DNA of 64,000 bases from NCBI RefSeq assembly GCF_030053425.1, contig NZ_JASGBI010000001.1, positions 1,620,001 through 1,684,000 of the forward strand, in the 5' to 3' direction. Of the stretch, positions 1 to 9,776 are shown piece after piece; position 1 is the first letter of the stretch; every line of letters starts with the position of its first letter. The notes below the pieces were generated by a model. The model was given only the letters and a program-made list of their open reading frames with translations, ran no database searches and was not told the DNA's origin. Both the position numbers and the translations under genes were made by a program. Source of the DNA: Lysobacter stagni. GTDB lineage: Bacteria > Pseudomonadota > Gammaproteobacteria > Xanthomonadales > Xanthomonadaceae.

Positions 1-27
1 TTTGCAGGATATACAAGGTGAGTGAAC

Positions 28-3000
28 ATGAACGCTAATGCTGCGGTCGATCCCATGCGGTCGGTCGAAACTCCTTCGGTGACCCGCGTGTCCGTCGTCA
101 TCCTGACGTGGAACGGTTTGGAGTTCACCAAGCCCTGTCTGGCAAGCGTCCTCAAGCACACCGATCCGGCGAAGGCCGATGTCATCGTCGTGGACAATGG
201 AAGCACCGATGGGACCGTGGAGTACCTGTCGGGCATCCCGGGCATCGTCACCCTGTTCAATGGGGAGAACCTGGGATTCGTCCGCGGGAACAATGCAGCC
301 CTGAAGCTCATAGACCCGACGCACGACGTCATCCTTCTCAACAACGACACCGAGATCGACGATCCGCAGTGGATCGAGAAGCTCCAGGCCACGGTGTCCT
401 CGCAGGACGATATCGGAATCGCCGGCTGCCGGATCCGTCGGCTCACAGGAGGCATGCTCCAGCATGCCGGCACCTATATCCCGGATCGCAGCTTCTGGGG
501 CCAGCAGCTTGGATCCGGCGAGAAGGACATCAATCAGTATCCGTACGACCGCGAGGTGGAGGGCGTTGTTTTCGCCTGCGTCTACATCCGGCGCGCGGTG
601 CTCGATGCCATCGGTTTTCTCGATGAGGACTTCTTCTCCTACTACGAGGATTCCGATTACTGCTTCAAGGCCAGGCAGGCGGGTTTCCGGGTGATGAACT
701 GCGGTTCGCTCACGGTGCGTCATCGCGAGCACGGATCAACCTCCGTCAACAAGGTCAGCCACAGCGACATGTTCCTCAAGTCGCGCGAGACCTTCCTGGG
801 CAAGTGGCAGACAGTGCTGGATGCACGCTACACCCAGGAGCTCCATCTGCGTTCGACGTTCTTCCAGCCTGTCGGTTACGCGATGACCGCGCGTCAGATC
901 GCGCTTGGGCTGGAACGTAACGGCGTGAAAATCTCGTACGAATACCTGTATGGCCCGGGGACGGTGTACCCCGTGGCGGAGTCCGCCGAGCAGAGCACGG
1001 GCGTCTACCAGCTTGAGGTCATCCGCCAGCGTCCCGCGCAGACCGGCGTGCCGACCCTCATCTACGGGCAGGCCGACGCGTTCGAGACTGTAACGGGCGA
1101 CGGGTACCGCATCGGCTACACCATGCTCGAGACCACGGGCATCCCGAAAGAGTGGGCGGCCGGATGCAACAGCCTGGACGAGCTGTGGGTGCCTACGGAG
1201 TTCAACAAGTGGACGTTCCAGCGTAGTGGCGTCACTGCGCCAATTCATGTCATGCCGCTGGGCCTGGTGGACACGGACTATTTCAATCCGGAAATCGAGG
1301 CGCTGAAACTCGATGGCGTCTACACGTTCCTGTCGGTATTCGAGTGGGGCGAACGAAAGTCCCCGGAGATCCTGATCCGCGCCTTCAACCGCGCGTTCAC
1401 CAAGGACGATCCGGTGGTGCTGATCTGCAAGTACTCCAATCGCGACCCGGGGGTTGATCCGCCTGCGATCATCCGCTCGCTCGGCCTTGATCCCGACGGC
1501 GGGAGGATCGTCTATTCCGAGAACGAGTCCGTTCCGTATTACCAGATCGCGCAGTTGTACAGGTCGGCAGACTGTTTCGTGCTGCCCACGCGCGGCGAAG
1601 GATGGGGCATGCCCATTCTGGAGGCCATGGCGTGCGGCGTGCCGGTCATCGCCAGCTACTGGAGTGCGCAGCAGGCATTCCTGGACGACGGTAACAGCTA
1701 TCCGTTGCAGGTTTCGCTGGTGGATGCCGAGGCCAAGTGTCCGTATTACACCGGCTTCAAGTGGGCGCTGCCCGACGAAGATCACCTGATGCGCCTTTTC
1801 CGGCATGTCTTCGAGAACCAGCAGGAAGCACGCGAGAAAGGCCGGCGCGCCGCAGCCGACGTCGAGGAGCGCTGGTCGCTGACGCAGAGTGCGCAACGGA
1901 TGCACGACCGCATCGCGGAGATCTCGAGCGACGCCAAGCAACCCGCGCGCTCGAGTAGTGCGCAGGCGGGGCGACTCCGGATCGGCGTGGACGTGTCGCG
2001 CGCGATCGGCAGCGAGGTGTCCGGCGTTGGTCGCTACACGGCATCGCTGATGAAGGGCTTGTCGCGCTGGCAATCGGAAACCGGGCGCGAGTTCGATTAC
2101 CTGATGCTGCCCGGCTTCGGCGACTTCGTGCACCCGAACTACGTGCCGGGCGCCAACGGCGAGTTCTCCGTCACGCCTGCCAGCGGTATCACGATGTACA
2201 AGGGGCCGCTTCCGGCGTTCAAGGATGCCGATCGCCATGTGCCGGGACTCAGTGCGTTGTATTGCCCAGGCAACGCCTTCCCGGACAAGTTCGACGGGCC
2301 GGCGGTCGTAGTGGTGCATGACACCACGTTCCTGTCGCACCCGCAGTTTCACACCTCGGAGAACATTGCCCTGTGTTCCTCCGCGTTCGATCGCGCGGTG
2401 TCGGCCGGGGCACGCTTTGTGGCGGTCTCGGAGAACTCCCGAAAGGATTTCATCCAGCACTACCGCCTGGATCCAGCGCGCATCGACGTCATCCATTGCG
2501 GCATCGACCTGAGCGTGTTCAAGCCGGCCTCCGAGCTGCGCCGTTCCAGCGTGCGCCAACGGCACGCGCTGCCTGACAAGTACTTCCTGTATGTCGGCAG
2601 CATCGAGCCCAGGAAGAACCTGCGGACGCTGCTGAAGGCCATGAAGGGGTACGGTGGCGAAGAGACCCTGGTCGTCGTCGGCGCGTCCGGTTGGCTGAAC
2701 GACGACATCAAGAAGCTGATGTCTGCCGCAGGCAGCCGCGTGAAGGTGCTCGGCTACGTACCGTTCGACGATCTCCCCGCCCTCTATTCAATGGCGACTG
2801 CGTTCGTGTACCCCTCGCTGTACGAAGGCTTTGGGTTGCCGGTGGCGGAAGCCATGGCTTGTGGCGCTCCCGTCATCACATCGAACAACAGCTCGCTGGC
2901 GGAGATCGCCGTGGACGCAGGCGTCTTGCTCGACGAACCAGGCAACGATTCAGAACTGCGCGAGCAGCTGCTTCGCGTCGCGCAGGACACCGCATATGCG

Positions 3001-3108
3001 GAGGATCTGCGCAGGCGAGGCAGTGAACGCGCCTACGAGTTCCGTCTTGAACGACAGGTCGAGCGTCACGTTGACCTTTTCAGGCGCCTGGTCGAGGTGG
3101 CCGGTTGA
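28..3108 (+). CDS. Triple-domain glycosyltransferase (GT2-GT4-GT4)
   Basis: Three glycosyltransferase modules lie in one chain of about 1026 residues. The first is a family-2 GT-A fold: VSVVILTWNG near residue 22, VVDNGSTDGT near 55 and LLNNDTEIDD near 103. The second is a GT-B family-4 module with EWGERKSPEIL near 440 and GEGWGMPILEAMACG near 525-540. The third, a second family-4 module, starts near 650 (GVDVSRAIG) and carries YVGSIEPRKNL near 855 and YEGFGLPVAEAMACG near 932. Such fusions usually add successive sugars to O-antigen or exopolysaccharide on the cytoplasmic face of the inner membrane; the sugars cannot be read from the sequence. ATG at 28 is preferred over in-frame GTG at 22 because AAGGTG ends 7 bases upstream of it. 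The stop overlaps the next gene. Confidence 0.88.
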   Translation: MNANAAVDPMRSVETPSVTRVSVVILTWNGLEFTKPCLASVLKHTDPAKADVIVVDNGSTDGTVEYLSGIPGIVTLFNGENLGFVRGNNAALKLIDPTHDVILLNNDTEIDDPQWIEKLQATVSSQDDIGIAGCRIRRLTGGMLQHAGTYIPDRSFWGQQLGSGEKDINQYPYDREVEGVVFACVYIRRAVLDAIGFLDEDFFSYYEDSDYCFKARQAGFRVMNCGSLTVRHREHGSTSVNKVSHSDMFLKSRETFLGKWQTVLDARYTQELHLRSTFFQPVGYAMTARQIALGLERNGVKISYEYLYGPGTVYPVAESAEQSTGVYQLEVIRQRPAQTGVPTLIYGQADAFETVTGDGYRIGYTMLETTGIPKEWAAGCNSLDELWVPTEFNKWTFQRSGVTAPIHVMPLGLVDTDYFNPEIEALKLDGVYTFLSVFEWGERKSPEILIRAFNRAFTKDDPVVLICKYSNRDPGVDPPAIIRSLGLDPDGGRIVYSENESVPYYQIAQLYRSADCFVLPTRGEGWGMPILEAMACGVPVIASYWSAQQAFLDDGNSYPLQVSLVDAEAKCPYYTGFKWALPDEDHLMRLFRHVFENQQEAREKGRRAAADVEERWSLTQSAQRMHDRIAEISSDAKQPARSSSAQAGRLRIGVDVSRAIGSEVSGVGRYTASLMKGLSRWQSETGREFDYLMLPGFGDFVHPNYVPGANGEFSVTPASGITMYKGPLPAFKDADRHVPGLSALYCPGNAFPDKFDGPAVVVVHDTTFLSHPQFHTSENIALCSSAFDRAVSAGARFVAVSENSRKDFIQHYRLDPARIDVIHCGIDLSVFKPASELRRSSVRQRHALPDKYFLYVGSIEPRKNLRTLLKAMKGYGGEETLVVVGASGWLNDDIKKLMSAAGSRVKVLGYVPFDDLPALYSMATAFVYPSLYEGFGLPVAEAMACGAPVITSNNSSLAEIAVDAGVLLDEPGNDSELREQLLRVAQDTAYAEDLRRRGSERAYEFRLERQVERHVDLFRRLVEVAG

Positions 3109-3644
3109 ACCTGCCGCGCAGCGCATCGCTGCTGCTCGGCCTGGCGCTTGTGGCCTGCGCGCGCGAAGACGTGGGACCAAGCCTGACTCCGGACATCGCG
3201 ACCGTGGAGGCGGGTACCGCGCTTGCTTCGCCACCTTCGTGGATCCTCGGCGCGCGCCCTGCGGAAGGGCTGGCGTGCTATTTGGACCTGGTGGAAGGGG
3301 CGACCCGCGAGTCAGGGGGGTGGTCGTTCACCGGTGCCGGGAACATGCGCATCCTGGGCTGGTCGGTTGAAACGACGGGCCAGCAGGCCACACAACGTGC
3401 TGTCTACGTGGTCCTGTCCAGCCCCGGGCACGCGTACGTCTTCACGGGAACCCGAAACGATCGTCCGGACGTGGCGGCTGCACCGCAGTTCGAGAAGCTG
3501 GCGCCTCGTCTGGCGGGTGTAACCGCCGATGTGGCCGGAAGCGCGTTGCCGCCGGGCGTCTACGCGATGTCGTTCGTGGTGGGGGACTCGGGACAGGCCG
3601 GCTCCTGTGCATTGGGCGAGGCGAACACGATTACCGTGCGCTGA
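3105..3644 (+). CDS. Small predicted lipoprotein, unknown function
   Basis: The 179-residue product begins with a lipoprotein signal (MNLPRSASLLLGLALVAC); the lipobox LVAC predicts lipidation of the Cys near residue 18. The rest is a hydrophilic, probably beta-rich domain with no motif I recognise. The start is TTG at 3105, which overlaps the upstream stop as TTGA, so translation is probably coupled to the glycosyltransferase. That suggests a role in the same surface-polysaccharide pathway, but this is context only. No clear terminator is visible in the 117-base gap before the converging gene. Confidence 0.7.
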   Translation: MNLPRSASLLLGLALVACAREDVGPSLTPDIATVEAGTALASPPSWILGARPAEGLACYLDLVEGATRESGGWSFTGAGNMRILGWSVETTGQQATQRAVYVVLSSPGHAYVFTGTRNDRPDVAAAPQFEKLAPRLAGVTADVAGSALPPGVYAMSFVVGDSGQAGSCALGEANTITVR

Positions 3645-3761
3645 GGGGTGAACGCGAGTGTTTGGCTTGCGCCGTGCCGTTTTTGAATGTCTCTCTGAGT
3701 TCCTAGCGAAAGCTCGGCTGTAATGCGGCACTGTGATCGCACGACGCGTGCCCTAACTACA

Positions 3762-5348
3762 TCATCGGTCGTCTGGGAATGCGGCCGCTAACCGCCGCGC
3801 GATGCGGTCTGCATTGGCCATCAAAGTGAGCGTGTGTGCCTTGGCAGGTAGTGAGGGCAGGCTGGCGCCATCAACGACGTAAACCCCGGGTAGTCCGGCA
3901 ACCTCGCCGTCGAGTCGACATTCATGCGGTGCGGGATCAATGCGTATCGGCATGGTGGAGGCGTAGTGCAAGTCCGCACCCTTCGCTCCCTCCACGAAGC
4001 TTCCCGGCAGCATCCATGCGCCCAATTTGCGGAAGGCCAAGCTCAGTGTCCTTCTGGCGTGCGCAATCGCCTCAGGCAGGTCTGGATCAGCGCCGCCCTC
4101 GATCTGGAGTGATCCGTCCGAACGCACACGAATCCTATGGTCTGACAAGTTCCCGGGCAGGAACACGTTGCCGACCACCACTGAAGACATCAAGCCTCGC
4201 AACAGGGGCAATCCTGCGCGCCGGGACACCGGCAGGTGACCGAGAAACTCGCTCATTGGCAACCCGCAGGTTGAGAAGAGATTTCCGAATGCGTTGCCGT
4301 TGTGTGGCGTGGAAACCGTGAAAGACAACTGCGCAAGTCCGAAGGAGGCCGAGCGAGGCGTCCCGAGAGCGCGAGGCTGCCACAGAAGAAAGGCAGCCAT
4401 CGGGTTCGATTGAAGCCGAATCTGATCTGGCGGCGTAGGCAATGCCGCAAGCGCCAGTCGTGTGCTGGCTATCGTGCCGGCTGCCAGCACGACCCGTCGG
4501 GCATGGAAGCGTTCCCTTCCTCTAGCGGTTTCCGCAAGGACGCTCCATCCGCCGTTCCCATCCGGTTCGATTGCCCGTACAAGCGTGCCCGGCAGGAACT
4601 GCGCCAAACGATGTCGCCGTAGCGTCTCGACGTCGAACGAAGCAGACCATGTTGCCCGGTTGGCGCAGCCCCACAGACAGGTGCCGGATAGATCGCATAC
4701 CGAGCGATTGGGTCGTGGTTCGGTCAGGACAGCGACGCGCGCGCGACCGATCGAGAAGTCGCTCAACGCATCGACGTGGTGCCTACGCTTCCATAGTCGG
4801 GCGTGAAGCGAATCCAGCGCAATGGCCGGTGCGGCATGTTCGTCGAGGCCTATGACTTCTCGTAGGCTATCCTCGGACGCCCCACTGATGCCAACCCGCG
4901 CGGCCACTCGAGCATAGGCTTCGCGCATTCCGTTGAGCTCGCCGGCGAGCGGACCGAGTTCCTCCTCGTCGAAGGTTGCGACTCCGCATCCCCATGCATT
5001 CGAGAGTCCTCCTGGCGCAATTGCTCCGACCAGGTGGAATCCGTGCATCGCATCGATCCGATTTTTCTCGGCATATCCCTCAAATACTGACCGAAGACCG
5101 GGGACCCTCAGCTTGGGCGACACGCTCCCTTGCGAATGAAATGCCTCGCCATGCCGGCCGATCTGCCAGCGCCATTGGTGTGGATCGCCAAACCGAAGGT
5201 TCAGATACTGACCCGGTGGCGGTGGCGTCACCTGGGCTGTCCCGGCTTCGAGCACGAGGACGGGAATCCCTCGCTCGACGAGTGCGAGGGCGGCGCTTGT
5301 ACCCGCCGGACCTGCGCCAATGACAATAACGGGACTGGAAACGCTCAC
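3762..5348 (-). CDS. GMC-like FAD-dependent oxidoreductase
   Basis: A 528-residue flavoprotein with an N-terminal Rossmann motif (VIVIGAGPAGTSAALAL, residues 7-23) and a C-terminal GMC-type end. That end has HYASTMPIR, then VYVVDGASLPSLPAKAHTLT, where the active-site His of GMC enzymes would lie. A cluster of three cysteines (CDLSGTCLWGC) mid-protein is unusual. The open frame extends to 5486, but the likely start is GTG at 5348, which overlaps the stop of the upstream gene as GTGA and leaves only four residues before the FAD strand. It is the last gene of a five-gene operon. Oxidation of a sugar or lipid alcohol is likely; the substrate is unknown. Confidence 0.8.
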   Translation of the reverse strand: MSVSSPVIVIGAGPAGTSAALALVERGIPVLVLEAGTAQVTPPPPGQYLNLRFGDPHQWRWQIGRHGEAFHSQGSVSPKLRVPGLRSVFEGYAEKNRIDAMHGFHLVGAIAPGGLSNAWGCGVATFDEEELGPLAGELNGMREAYARVAARVGISGASEDSLREVIGLDEHAAPAIALDSLHARLWKRRHHVDALSDFSIGRARVAVLTEPRPNRSVCDLSGTCLWGCANRATWSASFDVETLRRHRLAQFLPGTLVRAIEPDGNGGWSVLAETARGRERFHARRVVLAAGTIASTRLALAALPTPPDQIRLQSNPMAAFLLWQPRALGTPRSASFGLAQLSFTVSTPHNGNAFGNLFSTCGLPMSEFLGHLPVSRRAGLPLLRGLMSSVVVGNVFLPGNLSDHRIRVRSDGSLQIEGGADPDLPEAIAHARRTLSLAFRKLGAWMLPGSFVEGAKGADLHYASTMPIRIDPAPHECRLDGEVAGLPGVYVVDGASLPSLPAKAHTLTLMANADRIARRLAAAFPDDR

Positions 5349-6601
5349 GTAGACCGCCTTCCCACGCGGCGAGCCCATGGAGCTACGGCGCGAACCAGAA
5401 CCTCGCGACCGGCTGAGTGGGCCAAGTCTGTCACCGCACGCAGGACCCCTGCACGACCGGCAAGTGGTAGATACCCATCGGCCCATTGGGGGTCGGCCTC
5501 TGCCAGCCGCGATATCACGTCCATGCGCCAGGCAAGATCGCCGCGTTGAGATGAGCGTCTAGCGGACGCCATGTCTAGTGACGCCACCGCAGTGGCGGAC
5601 ATCAGTACCGCCGGCGCAAGACCTAGGCTGTCTCGTACGTCCAGCGAGTTGAGCACGCGAACATATCGGCGCATAAGAGAGCCCCGTGGCGCACGTCCGA
5701 CGGTAGCGAGAGCAAGGGTTCGAGCCTCGTGTAGGAGCACGCGTCGCGCACTCCCGCGGCGATCCAGCGCTTCGGCTAACGGCCGCAGCTTGATGCCCAG
5801 GCGACGGAGGTCGTTCTCGGCATGAAGCCGCGGCAATCTCGTCAGCGAATCGAGCCGTTCGGGGGACAGCCGCGGACCTAGGAAGCGACTTGCGACGGTC
5901 AGTGCGGCTCGAAGCAGGCTGGCAGGAACAGGGACGCGTACTCGCCGAAGATGCAGGCGGTGATAGCCAATATGCAATAGCAATTGATCAAAGGGAATCG
6001 GTTCACCCGCTGCGAAAATGCACTCGCCTGCCAAGTCGCGCCGTGCGATGGCCGCAAGAATAACGGTGGCCAAATCGTCGACATGGATGGGCTGCACATC
6101 CGGGCGCGGAATGAGCATCGGTTGCACAGGCGATTGGCGAACGAGAGAGACCAGAAGGCCGAACAGCCCCGCTTCCCTTCCACCAATCACCTGTCCGGGG
6201 CGAATGAGGATGGCGCCGTACTGCTGCGTTTCCGCTTCTATGGCGGCTTTTGTCCGACCATACTGGTTTGGTGCGGTGGGCGAAGCGGCTTGGCTCGACG
6301 TGATGAGTAACGGCAAGCCACGTTCATGGCAGGCTCGGGCAAGCTCCGTGCAGAATGCGACTTCCCTGCCTGGTGGCAGTTCCTGCCCCGAGGTGTCGGC
6401 GGCTAGGTGAATGACGGCGGTCAGTCCCGCCAATGTGTCCGCCGGCAATGCTTCGCGCAAGTCGACGCGACGAAACCCGTGCGGCCCTTCGACGGGACGT
6501 CGGCCAAGCGCAATGACTCTCCATCCCGCTGCAAGCGCCAACGGCAGGAGGGCTTGCCCGAGATATCCGGATGCACCCGTGACGCCCAGGGTGGCTGTCA
6601 T
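5345..6601 (-). CDS. NAD-dependent epimerase/dehydratase (extended SDR)
   Basis: The N-terminus carries the GxxGxxG dinucleotide motif (TGASGYLGQ, residues 8-16). IHLAADTSG follows near residue 65 and the catalytic YxxxK (YGRTK) lies near residue 114, all typical of nucleotide-sugar or lipid-linked sugar epimerases/reductases. The protein is 418 residues, about 90-100 longer at the C-terminus than a usual extended SDR; the extra basic, Arg-rich part has no recognised motif. ATGA/GTGA overlaps join it to the GtrA gene upstream and the GMC oxidoreductase downstream. The pair could oxidise and reduce the same substrate, as paired enzymes do in DPR-type epimerisation, but this is inference. Confidence 0.83.
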   Translation of the reverse strand: MTATLGVTGASGYLGQALLPLALAAGWRVIALGRRPVEGPHGFRRVDLREALPADTLAGLTAVIHLAADTSGQELPPGREVAFCTELARACHERGLPLLITSSQAASPTAPNQYGRTKAAIEAETQQYGAILIRPGQVIGGREAGLFGLLVSLVRQSPVQPMLIPRPDVQPIHVDDLATVILAAIARRDLAGECIFAAGEPIPFDQLLLHIGYHRLHLRRVRVPVPASLLRAALTVASRFLGPRLSPERLDSLTRLPRLHAENDLRRLGIKLRPLAEALDRRGSARRVLLHEARTLALATVGRAPRGSLMRRYVRVLNSLDVRDSLGLAPAVLMSATAVASLDMASARRSSQRGDLAWRMDVISRLAEADPQWADGYLPLAGRAGVLRAVTDLAHSAGREVLVRAVAPWARRVGRRST

Positions 6602-6993
6602 GAATCGCGTTCCGATGTGGTGCTAACAAAAACCAGATGACGCGAAAGTAGAAACGTCACGCCTACGCAAACTACGTCGGCTAGAAACTTGGCGAGCACT
6701 TCCATGTGCACCACATGTAACAGTACTGCCAGAGCACCGCTCGACATCGGGACATTCAACGCAAGCAGTGCTATGTAACGGAACAGTTGCGTGCGCTCGC
6801 GTCCCTTGCCGTGAACGCCGAAAGTAATCCGCCGATGTGCGACGAAGGCAAGTGAGCCTGCAACGAGTTTCGCCAGAACATTCGCGGGTAATGGCTGCCA
6901 GCCCAAGAGGCTAGTCGCGAGCAGGAAGCTCCCCATGTCGGCGGCGTACGCCACGATCTGAACTGCAACGTAGCGCGAGAACATCGCAATCAT
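6598..6993 (-). CDS. GtrA family membrane protein
   Basis: A 131-residue protein with four predicted transmembrane helices, starting MIAMFSRYVAVQIVAYAADMG and containing HRRITFGVHGKG between helices 2 and 3. This is the pattern of GtrA proteins, small flippase-like proteins associated with moving polyprenyl-phosphate-linked sugars across the inner membrane. It lies downstream of a DPM1/GtrB-like glycosyltransferase in the same operon, the classical GtrA-GtrB partnership. It overlaps the SDR gene by 4 bases and lies 3 bases after the methyltransferase stop. Base composition is noticeably less GC-rich than the flanks (31 G+C in the 60 bases at 6661-6720). Confidence 0.85.
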   Translation of the reverse strand: MIAMFSRYVAVQIVAYAADMGSFLLATSLLGWQPLPANVLAKLVAGSLAFVAHRRITFGVHGKGRERTQLFRYIALLALNVPMSSGALAVLLHVVHMEVLAKFLADVVCVGVTFLLSRHLVFVSTTSERDS

Positions 6994-6996
6994 TGC

Positions 6997-7791
6997 TTAG
7001 CTCTGGTTGCGCTTGCGCAGGACGATCACGCGGTGGAGTCCGAGCAGGGAGCGCAGCGGAGACAACACTGACTCCATCCAGCGCAAGGGTAATGTCATGA
7101 AGGAGGGGAGTAATGGTCGAAAGTTGAGCCCACCCGACACCAGGTATCGGGGCCAGTTGGGGAGTGCGTCGCGATGCACAATCTCAAGAGCAGGGTGGGA
7201 TGCCTCGAATCGAGCGCGGTCACGGTCGAATACTAGGTAGCTCAACGCCTGGTTAGCGCCGCTCATTGGGCCGCCCACCGGCGTCCGCCAGTCAGATGCC
7301 GTCTTGTCATAACCTTCGGTCGCGAACAGGCGAGGATATAACCAGGACGCGACCGGGCCACTGGCAGGCTCTATGAGGATGGCGCCGCCGCCGGGAGCGA
7401 GCGTGCGCTCGAGCTCAGCGAAGAAGCGATCAGGATCGGGGAAATGGTGAAAGACGTTCTGTAGATAGAACGCATGCACGCTCTCGTTCGGAAAATCCAT
7501 CGCTCCTGCATCGATGACTTTGTCGAGATGCGGTGCCGCGACTACGTCCGTCGCGAGCACTTCCGGGACAGTTTCACGAACGGGATAGACTCCAGCCCCC
7601 AGCTCGACAAGCAACCCTTCGCTGTCGAGGTGCTTTCGATCGAGGTCAGTGAAGACCTGATGGAACTCGTCGAACACGCTACGGATCATCTGCTTGCGTC
7701 GCAGTACGGATCGGTGCGCTTCGAATCGCGCCAGCCCGTCGACGGGGCAGCCCGCTACTTCTGGTTCCAATAGCCAGTCGGTGATGCTCAT
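6997..7791 (-). CDS. Class I SAM-dependent methyltransferase
   Basis: This 264-residue protein has SAM-binding motif I as ELGAGVYPVRE near residues 62-72. The acidic second motif follows (VLATDVV), then DAGAMDFPNESVHAFYLQNV and a late LAPGGGAILIEP strand, the usual order of class I methyltransferases. No membrane segment is evident. It sits between the polyprenyl-phosphate glycosyltransferase-like gene (4-base overlap) and gtrA, so a glycan, lipid-linked intermediate or aglycone is the likely substrate. The acceptor cannot be assigned from sequence. Confidence 0.82.
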   Translation of the reverse strand: MSITDWLLEPEVAGCPVDGLARFEAHRSVLRRKQMIRSVFDEFHQVFTDLDRKHLDSEGLLVELGAGVYPVRETVPEVLATDVVAAPHLDKVIDAGAMDFPNESVHAFYLQNVFHHFPDPDRFFAELERTLAPGGGAILIEPASGPVASWLYPRLFATEGYDKTASDWRTPVGGPMSGANQALSYLVFDRDRARFEASHPALEIVHRDALPNWPRYLVSGGLNFRPLLPSFMTLPLRWMESVLSPLRSLLGLHRVIVLRKRNQS

Positions 7792-8795
7792 GCAGATTCC
7801 TTGTGGCGCGGCCGCAAGCGTGTTGACAGCCGAGTGTGCAGAGCTCGACGAGGCATGTTGGCAATGTCATAGCCGAGGAACGCCAGCAGGAACTGAATTC
7901 CAACTAGCATCGACAACACGCTAATCATGATCGTTCCGGTGCTTGCAGGGACGTCCGTCGAAAACGACTGGAACCAACTCCACGCGCCAAAGGCGAGGCC
8001 GAAGCTAAGAAGAACCGCTGCGGCGATAAGTTCGAGGGATGCGATGGAAAGGTCGCGAAGGAAGTAGTTATAGGCGATGCGCTTCCCGAAGTTGCGCATA
8101 TGTTTGAAGGCGAACTCGAACACAATATTCGAGATCTTGAGGCCGCTGACTTCATCGCCGTACTTTGCATCCATCGGGATGTCCACAACAACCGCGCGCA
8201 TCGTGTTGAGGCGGAACAGGATGTCGGTTTCGAAAAAGTAGCGCCGGCTAATCGAATCGTAAGGCAATCGTTCGGCGACAGAAGCATGTATCGCCGTGTA
8301 GCCGTTGGTCGGGTCGAAGACATCCCAGTAGCCCGTACTGGCTTTTGCCATGAAGCTCAGGCCGAGATTGCCAATGCGCCTCAGCGCCGGCATGCGGGTT
8401 ATCTCGCTGAGATCCCAGAAACGATTGCCCTTGGTGTAGTCGGCTTCACCCGCGAGAATCGGAGCCACGAAGCCGGGAAGCAAGGCGGGATCCATCTGCC
8501 CGTCGCCGTCGATCTTGACAATAACCCGTGCTCCATCGACAACCGCCTGGCGATATCCCGTCATGACCGCGCCACCGACTCCGAGATTGGTCGAGTTTCG
8601 CAGCACGCGAACGCGGAGGTCCTTGATTTCCCGCTCGATGAAATCGCCGCTGCCGGCCGGGCAGGCGTCATCGACGCAATAGATCACATCGACCTCCGGC
8701 CCGATCGAGGCGATGACCGCCTCGATGTGCTTCACGACCTTGTAACTAGGGATGACGACAGCGATACCGCTGTTCCAATCAACGCATCGTGCCAT
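7788..8795 (-). CDS. GT2 glycosyltransferase, dolichol-phosphate mannosyltransferase/GtrB-like
   Basis: A 335-residue GT-A enzyme with IAVVIPSYK near residue 12, [11 protein letters not shown] near 39 and the DXD-like [11 protein letters not shown] near 95. It ends with two long hydrophobic helices (about residues 235-310), as in bactoprenol glucosyltransferases of the GtrB/DPM1 type. It probably charges polyprenyl phosphate with a sugar on the cytoplasmic side, to be flipped by the GtrA protein encoded two genes downstream. It is the promoter-proximal gene of the five-gene minus-strand operon, starting 36 bases after the etfA stop. Read-through from etfBA is therefore possible. Confidence 0.85.
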   Translation of the reverse strand: MARCVDWNSGIAVVIPSYKVVKHIEAVIASIGPEVDVIYCVDDACPAGSGDFIEREIKDLRVRVLRNSTNLGVGGAVMTGYRQAVVDGARVIVKIDGDGQMDPALLPGFVAPILAGEADYTKGNRFWDLSEITRMPALRRIGNLGLSFMAKASTGYWDVFDPTNGYTAIHASVAERLPYDSISRRYFFETDILFRLNTMRAVVVDIPMDAKYGDEVSGLKISNIVFEFAFKHMRNFGKRIAYNYFLRDLSIASLELIAAAVLLSFGLAFGAWSWFQSFSTDVPASTGTIMISVLSMLVGIQFLLAFLGYDIANMPRRALHTRLSTRLRPRHKESA

Positions 8796-8831
8796 GTGTG
8801 CTCTGGATTCCGTAAGCAGAGACTGGGACCT

Positions 8832-9776
8832 TCAGCTCAACGACTTCTCCAGCTCCGGCAGCAGCTGGAACAAATCCCCCACCAGCCCGATATCCGCGAT
8901 CTCGAAGATCGGCGCGTCGCCATCCTTGTTGATCGCCACGATGGTGCCGGCGTCCTTGATGCCGGTCAGGTGCTGGATGGCACCGCTGATGCCGACGGCG
9001 ATGTACAGCTCCGGCGCGATGATCTTGCCGGTCTGGCCGACCTGCAGTTCGTTCGGCACGTAGCCGGCATCGACTGCCGCGCGCGAGGCACCGACGGCGG
9101 CGCCGAGCTTGTCGGCGAGCGCGTAGATCACCTTGAAGTTCTCGGCCGAGCCGACACCGCGGCCGCCGGAGACGACGCGCTTCGCGCTCTGCAGGTCCGG
9201 ACGGTCGGACTTGCCGGCGGCGAGGCCGACATGGCGCGTGTGCGAGGGCAGGGTGGCGTCGACGGACACCGCTTCGATCGCAGCGCTGCCGCCCTTCGCC
9301 GCTTCCGGCCAAGACGCCGTGCGCACGGTGGCGACGACGGTGTGATCGGTCGGCGCTTCGACGTTGATGATGGCGTTACCGGCGTAGATCGGGCGCTTGA
9401 AGGTGTGGCTGCCTTCCACGGCCATCACGTCCGACACCTGCGCCACGCCCAGCAGGGCGGCGACGCACGGCATCAGGTCCTTGCCGAAGGTGGTGCTGGG
9501 GCCGAAGACATGGCTGTAGCCGGCCGCGACCTTCGCGATCTGCGGTGCCAGCACCTGGGCGATGGCGTTTGCGTTGGCGGCGTTGGCGACGGTGAGCACC
9601 TTGCCCACGCCGGCGATCTGCGCGGCATCACCTGCGACGGCGGCCGGGTCGGCAGCCAGCACGACGATGTCGATGGATTCCGGCTTCAGCGCCTGCGCGG
9701 CGGAGACGCACTTGGCGGTGGAGGCGTTGAGCTTGCCGTCCAGGTGTTCGGCGACGATCAGAACCTTGCTCATCAC
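8832..9776 (-). CDS. etfA: Electron transfer flavoprotein subunit alpha
   Basis: The 314-residue product matches ETF-alpha throughout. The N-terminus is [16 protein letters not shown], followed by the FAD-domain stretch [15 protein letters not shown] near residue 195 and then [20 protein letters not shown], the diagnostic alpha-subunit signature. With EtfB it carries FAD and AMP and passes electrons from acyl-CoA and other dehydrogenases to ETF-ubiquinone oxidoreductase, which is encoded at 16671-18305 on the same strand. The start overlaps the etfB stop by 4 bases (ATGA). Confidence 0.97.
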   Translation of the reverse strand: MMSKVLIVAEHLDGKLNASTAKCVSAAQALKPESIDIVVLAADPAAVAGDAAQIAGVGKVLTVANAANANAIAQVLAPQIAKVAAGYSHVFGPSTTFGKDLMPCVAALLGVAQVSDVMAVEGSHTFKRPIYAGNAIINVEAPTDHTVVATVRTASWPEAAKGGSAAIEAVSVDATLPSHTRHVGLAAGKSDRPDLQSAKRVVSGGRGVGSAENFKVIYALADKLGAAVGASRAAVDAGYVPNELQVGQTGKIIAPELYIAVGISGAIQHLTGIKDAGTIVAINKDGDAPIFEIADIGLVGDLFQLLPELEKSLS

